Part shown: piece by piece, positions 57,001 through 64,000 of the stretch
Layout of the letters: each line of letters opens with the position of its first letter
Position numbering within the stretch: position 1 is the first letter of the stretch
From: Craterostigma plantagineum
Taxonomy: Eukaryota; Streptophyta; Magnoliopsida; Lamiales; Linderniaceae
Direction: 5' to 3'
DNA: 64,000 nucleotides
Assembly (NCBI GenBank): GCA_027422505.1
Contig: JAPQWV010000018.1
Location: 15,456,001-15,520,000, forward strand
Notes under the pieces: generated by a model
Seen by the model: only the letters and a program-made list of their open reading frames with translations
What the model was told of the DNA's origin: nothing
Databases searched by the model: none
Position numbers and translations under genes: made by a program

Positions 57001-57640
57001 CACTAGCTTATGTTGTGGTACCACAAACATCTAAGCCGCTAGCAAGGTACGTAAAAGATATTACAAAAAAGCATGTAGTTTGGTACTGCAACAATCCACA
57101 TATGGGTACCACAAACGTCTTTATATCGGTACCACAAATTAGAGTGCGTATTTCGAAGCCGCTAGCACGGCACGTAAAAGATACTACAAACCAACCCAAT
57201 TTTGGTACTGCAAAAGCCTATACTATGGCACTGCACGTGGCCACATGTAGGTACTACAAACGTCTTTATACCACACATTAGAGTCGGCGTATTTCCAGGC
57301 CACCCACACGGTACGTAAAAGGTACTACAAACAACATAATTATGGTTCTACAGAAACATATAACATGGTACTGCAACTGTCCACATGTAAGTACTACAAA
57401 TGTCTTTATATTGGTACCACAAATTAGAATCGGCGTATTTCGACTCCGTGCACACAGCACGTAAAGATACTGCAAATAACCTTATTATGGTACTACAAAG
57501 CATATAAATATAATACCGCAACTGTCCACATGTAGGTACTACAAAAGTCTTCATATTGGTACCACAAATTAGAGTAGGCGTATTTCGAAGCCGCTCGCAT
57601 GGTACGTAAAAGATACTACAAATGACATACGTATGATACT
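57001..57640. repeat. About 140-bp variant repeat array
   Basis: Four units carry GAAGCCGCTAGCA, CGGTACGTAAAAGATACTAC, GGTACTGCAA, GTCCACATGTAGGTACTAC, AAACGTCTTTATA and GGTACCACAAATTAGAGT. It is related to but distinct from the 145-bp unit at 52720-53860. Confidence 0.7.
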
Positions 57641-57739
57641 ACAGTAAAGAAATCGTTGGTACTACAAGCTAGAAATATTGGTACTACATATCTGTTTGGT
57701 CAGGACTACAAAAATACCTGGGACAGAAACATAAACAAG

Positions 57740-58175
57740 TCATAAAACTATGAGGATCAACAGCATATCAGTCTCCAAACATAGATAAATATCACTCAAA
57801 CAAGTGGAGTATGCAACTAAGATCGTCCGTAAGTATCGTGGCAGCCATGAAGCCACGATACAATTCGACGTCAACTTCGTCAAGATACCTCCCCGAGCCA
57901 CCGGTCCAACGACGTATCGATCCATGGACATTGCAGAATGTACGCCGCTATCCACGCCAGCTGGACTCTTCTCCCTCGTGGACTCAGACTCTGAAATGAT
58001 TGACTTGGGCTTATAGTCCCACCTCCAAGTCCAGTGGTCGAGAAAACGAGCCTGTAAAAATATAACAAGTTAAGAACATGATAAAGAGTTTAATTTAATA
58101 AAATTCAAACTTACGAATGATCTTGTCGCCCATTTCATGTGATTGTGCTTCAGCGACTCTCGTAGGTAAAATCGT
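57740..58175 (-). other. Two-exon gene-like fragment of unknown function
   Basis: On the minus strand, an open segment ending at a good donor (TCATTC|GTAAGT near 58113) has residues RESLKHNHMKWATRSF. After a short intron ending TTTTTACAG (about 58052), a frame continues ARFLDHWTWRWDYKPKSI, ESESTREKSPAGVDSG, then VVGPVARGG, to a stop near 57740. Gene-like composition (Trp-rich, varied) and matching splice signals suggest a fragment of a host gene within the word-array element. I do not recognise the family. A plus-strand frame over the same bases also exists and cannot be excluded. Confidence 0.35.
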
Positions 58176-58414
58176 CTTTACGGTACCAATTAACTATGTA
58201 ATATGATACCAAAAAAACATATACAAGCACCAATTCAATTATCGTACCCAAAAACAACCAAGATTCGTACCAAGACAGTAAAAAATGCAGTACCTTTACA
58301 TCGAGCAGGGAATTTAGAAGCTAACAAATTCTAATTTGAATGATACCAAATTCCCAATTCAAAATGAAATAATTAAACCATAATTTTGCCATAAACCCCA
58401 AATTCGAGCCGTAA

Positions 58415-58708
58415 TCACAACATTAAACGTAGCCCAACATGAAATCCTTCAAGAAATGCAACTATGAAAGCCTTAATCTCTACATTTACCCAAAATGCCA
58501 CAAAAAATGAAAAATTAAAGTCGAAAAATGAAGGTGTCAACGTTAAGATGATGCCAAGTCGAATAAAGGTGTGAAGTCCTAATCTCTCATTCGCTGCTCG
58601 TTGTGGAGGTGAAGCTGAGAATCGGCCGACTTCTCTGTACTCGTTTTCGTTCCTCTGGTTTTCGTTGTCTGCATTTTGTCCATCTCGTTCTCTCTGTAAT
58701 GAATTCAC
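58415..58708 (-). other. Open frame near element end, unidentified
   Basis: A 97-codon minus-strand frame starts MNSLQRERDGQNADNENQ, with a polar N-terminal half and a hydrophobic C-terminal half (ILTLTPSFFDFNFSFFVAFW). It lies next to the terminal repeat of the array element and downstream of nothing recognisable. It could be another piece of the same captured gene as 57740-58175, or chance. Confidence 0.25.
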
Positions 58709-58875
58709 TAGGTTATTTTGGAATATTTATGTTTTACAGGGGTATATTTGTCCATTAGGTAGCTGTGTGATATAGAAGTTTGAAAGGGAGAGTTTGTGAT
58801 AATTGAATTGGAAGGGGGAGTAAGTTGATGTATAGTTTGGGTAGGAGAATTTATGTGTAGATTGCAAATGGTACC

Positions 58876-59200
58876 ATAGAAAAAGAAAATGTTGGAGAAA
58901 TTCAATAGGATGACGATGCTCCTGTAGGGAAAAGCATGATGATTTGATCTACGCGCAAGGGGCCCACTTTGCTTTCATCAAATCGTTGAAAAGTAGAAAT
59001 TACCCAAATGGTCATCGCATAATCACGTCGAGTCCACGACCATGGGAGTTTGCGCGAATCTAGGTAGTACTGTCCCGAAGTTACCGTTGATGGGCCATTA
59101 GCCTAATAAGCTCTTGAAAGTTGAAGTCCAATAAGCCCTTTAAAGGTTGAGGGTCGAACGTCGTTCCCAACTTTGATTCCCACATGAAGCTTAATATTAA
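58876..59200. other. Intergenic spacer
   Basis: I see no gene or repeat edge here. Confidence 0.3.
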
Positions 59201-59654
59201 CGGATATCTACACATAAATACCTATTTGAATAAAAACTTACAGATCAGTACATATGTCATAAATTTTTACAGATATGTACTCGATTTAATTTGTACCAGT
59301 CTCTTCAGTCATGTCATACCTTCCTGTGTGTGTATTGTGTATCATAACACGTTGATATAGGGTACCTGCCTTTAACCAGCTCTCAAAGAGTGAGCTAATG
59401 TGTTTGTACGGCGTACCTAAAGTGTAAAGAGGGCGTACCTAAATGTGCTAATACGGCGTACCGTTTTCTAAACGTATTACGTACCACAATACGATGATAT
59501 AGGGTACCCAAATGTGTTGTATGGCGTACCTGCAGCGGATCGGGTACCTATCTGCAAAAAATTTATCTTGTTAGGTACGTACATATAAAAAATACTGACA
59601 GTGTACTAAATTACAAATTTTTTTACATAGGGGGTATTTATGTGTAAAGACCCG
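59201..59654. mobile_element. Mutator-like MITE (454 bp) with GGCGTACC words
   Basis: The left end CGGATATCTACACATAAATA and the right end, reversed, CGGGTCTTTACACATAAATA are inverted repeats. The target duplication TAATATTAA (9 bp, or 10 with the next C) lies at 59192-59200 and 59655-59663. The interior repeats GGCGTACCTAAA and AGGGTACC words, about eight times, with GATATAGGGTACC twice. There is no coding sequence. TACACATAA links its ends to the foldback family at 6934. Confidence 0.8.
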
Positions 59655-60503
59655 TAATATTAACTAGTACTATTTGCACATTTAATGCATGTGCAATAAT
59701 ATATAAATAGAAGAATATGTGTTATAATTATTTTTATGTAAAAAAGTGTTCCTATATTTAATCAATTCATTAAAAATTGAACTTAGTTTTATATTTAATG
59801 TGTATTAAAAATATATTTTTTTATTATTATACTAATAATTGATAGTGTGTAGTTATAATAATATAGATAGTGGGTAGTTATTAACTTACGTGTTTTCCAA
59901 TAATTATTAATTCATAAATTATGATTGATTAATTGATACACCAAATCACGATTTTTTAAAAGGACCTGACAATTAATATAAAAGTATAGTTACTACAAGT
60001 CTATATATAACGTGAAATATCTTTCTATTTTATTAAGTGAGAGATGCTTAGATTAACTATCATCTAATTAATTTAGTGTGCCAATAATAATTACAAATTT
60101 ACCCACGATATTGATAAATATTACAATTATCCTCAAATCAATTTTCTTATACATAATAAAAGTAATAAATTAAATTTATAATTTAATTTATAATAAATTA
60201 AAATATAAAATAATATATTTATATTTAAATATTGCACAGAATGTGCTTATATACTAGTTATAAATAAATAAGTGATGCCCTACTATTAGCCTTGACAGTA
60301 CAAATAATATGTGTTATACCTAGTTTGGTTCAGTTATTTGAAGCCCAGAATAATATACAAGCCCGATATTAATTGACATGCCCCCTATAACTGACTTATT
60401 AGAACCAAATAAATTATCATGTGCTTATTAACTTCATTTTATGATGAGCTTTTGTATTGAGCTTACAACCAAACAGGGTCTAAGTACGAAAAAATATATA
60501 TTT
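59655..60503. other. AT-rich intergenic region downstream of the ferredoxin gene
   Basis: The region is very AT-rich with no reading frame of note. It includes the 3' flank of the ferredoxin gene. Confidence 0.4.
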
Positions 60504-61980
60504 TTAATGAGGTTTGGGCTTAAAGCCATCCACGGCGAAATTCCGAGTAGCAGAAGGGATAGCCAGACGAAGACCATCGAGCTCGGGGCTTGCAATAATC
60601 TGACAACCCAGTCGAGACCTAACGACAACAAATGAAACTCACTTAGCATGATTTTGATGTAATAAGAATACAAGGGGGGGGGGGGGGGGTGTCGAAGTAT
60701 ATCATTGAAGTGAACGGCGATCGAGTAAAAAAGATATGTTTTACGTTTCGGTGAGGCCGAATGCGAGGTCTAACATGTCGTTTTCCTCGTCGGTTGGATC
60801 TTGTAATATGTTGTATTTGTCCATGTCCTAAAAAATAATAGATCAATTTCATCATTTTTATAAGGAACGAGAATCATGCTGTGAAACAATTTATTACCAT
60901 AACTATAACGTGACATGTGGAACAAGCGAGAGATGCTTCGCAGGCTCCTGCGAGAAAAAAGACGCATGGCATTGTTGTTGATTTCAAGAAATATGAAATT
61001 ATCATAGAGTTTTTTATAACAAGTTTTCAGGTTCTGTAAATGAGAAATGGGAAAGAAGAAAAATCCATGTTGTTTGCGGGTTCACCTTCGAGTTCGATGT
61101 CATTCTCATGAGCAGCTTCAAGCATTGACATTCCAACTGGGACTTTAATGTGTATCTCTTCTCCGTCCTTGTCAACAAATACGGCATTTATTCTGAAAAA
61201 TCCCAGAAATGTTAGAGCAAGTGAAGATCAGCGTATATAAGGTTGAGGCAATTACACTGCCTTCATGTACGTGTAAAATGTAAACAAGACTTTCTATGCC
61301 AGGTTTATATAAATCACAAGCGAATGGACAAAAAAAAGGTAGTTTAAAGCAATATAGAGGCATGGAATCTGTTTCAAATAAAACGGAAATAAGAAGGCAA
61401 ACTAATAACTTACTTTTCAGTTTCTTCATCTGTCTTCTCTAATTCCTGTTTATCTGCTGCGGTGCTAGAGAACTCATGCCCACGAACCTTCCAGAAAAAC
61501 AAAGTGGACACTGACTTAACACGCATATAAGTTAACCAATATAAGCTAGGAAGTGAAACCAGTTGCATCAATTTTGGCAAATAATGAATAATCTGAAGAA
61601 AAAAAAACCATGTTACAGGTGAAGACGTACTAACCATGCTCAGAAATCGTACATTCCGATCATGAAACGGTTGGACATACGATGTTCTTGGATTGAGAGT
61701 TGAACCTGCATGAATAACACCCATAAAAACCAACTAAAAACTAATACAAAAATCACATAATCGAATATCTATTGAGCATGTGGAACAACAAGGGAAAACT
61801 CGAAAATTATGCGAGATAAAAATTTCAGGTGAAACAAAGCACAGATCAAATCTGCTGGACTCTTCGAAACATTAAAGTCATTGTACAGTAAATGAAGTAC
61901 TTATTAGGCCTACAAAACGAACCTTTTAGCAAAGTACTCGTAGCAAGAACTCCCTGTCGAAAAAACCTACTAATGAACAT
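60504..61980 (-). CDS. MFDX: Mitochondrial adrenodoxin-like 2Fe-2S ferredoxin (7 coding exons)
   Basis: Plant mitochondrial ferredoxins pass electrons from an adrenodoxin reductase to Fe-S cluster assembly and to biotin synthase in the matrix. Coding exons: 61980-61923, 61705-61635, 61487-61414, 61192-61086, 60947-60898, 60827-60745, 60618-60504; every junction is GT..AG and phases agree, giving 185 residues (Arabidopsis MFDX is a little longer). The N-terminus ([20 protein letters not shown]) is Arg-rich without acidic residues, a mitochondrial presequence. The ferredoxin core has [15 protein letters not shown], then the cluster loop [13 protein letters not shown] (C-x5-C-x2-C) and the fourth Cys in SRLGCQI. 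The reductase-binding acidic helix is [16 protein letters not shown], and the end is [12 protein letters not shown]. Start chosen at 61980 because the upstream splice phase would read into a stop. The penultimate intron contains a run of 16 G. Confidence 0.93.
60674..60689 (+). repeat. Run of 16 G in a ferredoxin intron
   Basis: An uninterrupted G16 lies on the plus strand in the 126-bp intron between exons 60827-60745 and 60618-60504, so the transcript carries C16. It is near the 3' splice site region and likely to vary in length. Confidence 0.9.
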
Positions 61981-61990
61981 CTCATTCAAC

Positions 61991-62400
61991 CTAAGAAAAA
62001 AAAAACACCATGTGAAAGAATCAGACTGCGCCAAGCATAAGCTGATATGCTGATAGCAATAAATTACATAACCATCGCATTAGTTAAATTGGATCTAATA
62101 GGAATAGATGACATAGCTAGTGAGTATCACTACCCCGTCGAACGCTGCGTGGGACATTCATTTCTGCCGATAGTTTAGCTGCCCGTGGATTCATCAACAG
62201 ACAATTCGCAACTAAATTCAACAAAACAGATAAAGATCAAGCAAATTTACCTCAATCTCTCTTCGCCCACGGCTAAACTGATTCCCCGATTAGAGCTGAA
62301 GAGTCGACTGAGGAGGCGTCGTAGTGGTGGTGCAGTGCAAGGAATTTTTTATTTTTTTTATTATGATTTCTTTTCCAATTTTATCCAATAAATTTCTTTT
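61991..62400 (-). promoter_or_regulatory. Ferredoxin 5' untranslated exon(s) and promoter
   Basis: The first coding exon begins with an acceptor (CTTAG at 61991-61995). An upstream donor GAG|GTAAATTTGC at 62250 suggests a leader exon at about 62251-62340. A second possible leader exon (62125-62195) has its own ATG, but joining it to the coding exon gives an immediate stop, so I treat it as untranslated or unused. No clear TATA box is seen. Confidence 0.45.
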
Positions 62401-62830
62401 CTTTTCATGATTTATCTTGAAAACAATTTCCTAAATTGTGGGCCTCAACTTTAACGAAGAGTTTATTAGGCTAAGCTACAAATACACTCGCAAGTATGTG
62501 AAGCCCAATTAGGTCATTTATCTTTTTTTTTTTCCCAACAATTAGGTCATTTATCATTTTCACGATTTGATCCAAGGCTAGGTTAGGTATAAGCTGAAAT
62601 CGATTCATGTCCCGCTCCCTGTCCCGCTTTGTTAAAATAATTTTTATGATTATCGAAAAATGTATGATATGAAATATCAAATTGATCATCATAAAACAAG
62701 CAATAAATTGGTTGTGTTTATCTATTTTTATCTTATAAATCACATGAAATAATAATGATTTTATGATTTGGTGGAATATAGAATTATGAAGGGGCGATTG
62801 AGGTTCAGTCCCCTAGGTAAGTATTTTTTA
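62401..62830. other. Spacer upstream of the ferredoxin gene
   Basis: A T-run and a short direct repeat of AATTAGGTCATTTATC (62508-62553) are present; no gene is seen. Confidence 0.35.
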
Positions 62831-63450
62831 GGGTTAAGGACCCTGTCAGAAAAAGTTTAGCTTTAGGGACCCGTTTTGAATTTTACTTAGAGTAAAGGTA
62901 GTCTGACGAAAATATCCTTATAAAATAGTAATGAGAAGTGGTATCCGGCGCCATTGTTGTGTTATTAAATGTGTTACTGTATATCCAATAAGTGGTATTA
63001 ACACAATAAAACGTAGTTTCTTAAGCGTATGCCATTAACATGCTTGCTTGATAACACTTCATATTTCACGTAACACTTCCTTGTTTCTGGGCAACACTTC
63101 ATGCTTTCCGAGTACCACTTCATACTTTTCGGGTAACACTTCCTTGTTTCTGCTATTAACATACGCGATTAACATGCTGGGTAACAGTTCATGCTTTTCG
63201 GATAACACTTCATTGTTTCTGGCTAACACTTTCTTGTAATCATTTTTGGTAAGAGAATGCAGTTAACCCAGGAAGTGTGATGCATAATTCGTGAAGTGTT
63301 ACTCTATAGCTAATAAGTGGTATCAACAGAATAAAATTAGTTTTGAAGCATGTGGGGTTAACATGCTTGCTCGGTACATTTCATGGTTTTCGGTACCACT
63401 TCATGCTTTTCTGCTAACACTTCCTTATTTCTGGATAACACTTTCCTGTT
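62831..63450. mobile_element. Word-array element with AACACTTC repeats, left end only
   Basis: It begins GGGTTAAGGACCCTGTCAG, similar in layout to the GGGTTAATTCCTTATCAG ends elsewhere. Inside, a unit of about 20 bp (TAACACTTCCTTGTTTCTGG and variants) repeats many times at 63040-63240 and again at 63365-63445. Both blocks follow a copy of AAGTGGTATNAACA.AATAAAA and ATTAACATGCTTGCT or similar, so there is also a longer unit of about 320 bp. No right end is found before the sequence changes at about 63450. Confidence 0.55.
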
Positions 63451-64000
63451 GTTATCCCCGGATTTAACTGGTAAAATATTTGGACCTAATCAAAAATAAG
63501 GCGGGAAACATTCCCCGCGAAAAACACCTTTCGAGGCGGTATCCCGTGGAAAACAACCCCCGAGGCGACATAGGCTCGGACGCTCCCGAAGGACGACGCC
63601 TTGCTCGAGCCGTGCTCGAGAAAATTCCCGTAGACGACTTAGGACCGATGGGATGTATTGAAACATAGTGGGTTAGCATACCTTACGTGGAAATCTTCAC
63701 GAGCAAAAAGGAGCAGTTATACTCCAACGTGGCATTATAAACCCCGCCCCGCCCAGGGCGGATCCAGAAATTTTTAGCGGGGGTCTGTAATATAAAATTG
63801 GCGTACGTAACGAGGTTGACATAAAAATGTAGATTCGTTTCATGTTCTTCGAATGGAAATTTTATCATTGAACCAATTTTTTTTCATTAAAACATATGAA
63901 ATAACATCATAAAAACTTTAAATTTATAGTCAACAGAAAATATTAATAAAAAATAAAAAATCCTTGATGGAACTCGAACAACGGCAACCCCTCACACTGT
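63451..64000. other. Unassigned right-edge sequence
   Basis: 63480-63671 is richer in GC and open on the plus strand for 62 codons, with NIPREKHLSRRYP and GSDAPEGRRLARAV, but no domain is recognised; a retroelement remnant is likely. At 63755-63785 GGGCGGATCCAGAAATTTTT then AGCGGGGG resembles the end of a common plant transposon family. The remainder is AT-rich. Confidence 0.3.

Larger units (their letters stand above)
52190..58865. mobile_element. GGTACTAC-word array element, right end of foldback family
   Basis: The right end (58740-58865) is GGGGTATATTTGTCCATTAG then GTTTGGGTAGGAGAATT and TATGTGTAGATT, the complement of the left end seen at 6930-7045. All words inside are in the right-arm orientation (GGTACTACAA), so only one arm is present. 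The interior holds about 145-bp tandem units, larger repeats, a nested Mutator-like element and a gene-like fragment. The left end is not identifiable. Confidence 0.55.

Noticed and set aside
62150..62200. Upstream ATG exon for the ferredoxin (MNPRAAKLSAEMNV)
   Set aside because: The only good donor gives a phase that makes the next exon read directly into a stop, so it cannot be joined to the coding exons.

Overview
The window is nuclear DNA of a flowering plant, most likely a eudicot. It holds spliced genes with GT..AG introns, Athila-type Ty3 and Sirevirus-like Ty1 retrotransposons, hAT and Mutator-like miniature elements, and kinesin, ARF-GEF and mitochondrial ferredoxin sequences whose closest relatives I can recall are from Arabidopsis. 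The species cannot be fixed from sequence alone. Most of the 64 kb is transposon. Only three host loci are recognisable: the cut-off 3' end of a BIG-type ARF-GEF (6287-6594, +), a complete armadillo-repeat kinesin of the ARK1 type (26681-32446, -, 19 exons) and a mitochondrial adrenodoxin-like 2Fe-2S ferredoxin (60504-61980, -, 7 coding exons).

Region by region. 1-6286: a minus-strand, gag-only Ty3 element whose outer LTR end breaks into the BIG coding exon; its body carries a 49-bp three-monomer higher-order repeat and a 113-bp hairpin-rich repeat. 6926-8380: a foldback element built from GTACCA words. 8574-24875: a large Mutator-like foldback element built from TTATACCAA words, with a captured-looking open frame at its apex. 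It was later split by a complete Athila element (9194-21086, target duplication ACCAA) and by a hAT MITE (23473-23960). 25471-26308: a palindromic MITE and a hAT MITE. 26681-32446: the kinesin gene, with a third hAT MITE in an intron. 33057-43493: a decayed Sirevirus-like Ty1 element in an odd order, LTR-flank-internal-LTR-flank. 43729-50810: a truncated second Athila element. 50880-51913: a lone LTR-like piece of another Ty3 element. 52190-58865: a long array of about 145-bp GGTACTAC repeats, with a complete Mutator-like element (55747-56875, 9-bp target duplication) and an unidentified two-exon gene fragment inside it. 59201-59654: a small Mutator-like MITE with GGCGTACC words. 60504-62340: the ferredoxin gene. 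62831-63450: another word-array element, with AACACTTC words.

The most unusual theme is a set of five elements that share a plan but not a sequence. Each has terminal inverted repeats of two related types (GGGTAAATT.CTTATCAG or TACACATAA), 9-bp target duplications where both ends are present, no visible transposase, and an interior of a family-specific word of about 8 bp repeated at irregular short spacing and organised into larger tandem units.

The host genes are not an operon and act in separate processes: trans-Golgi ARF activation, microtubule dynamics in tip growth, and mitochondrial Fe-S and biotin metabolism. A BIG gene and an ARK gene on the same short segment recalls Arabidopsis chromosome 1, where BIG3 (At1g01960) lies beside ARK2 (At1g01950), so this may be an old gene neighbourhood blown apart by transposons.
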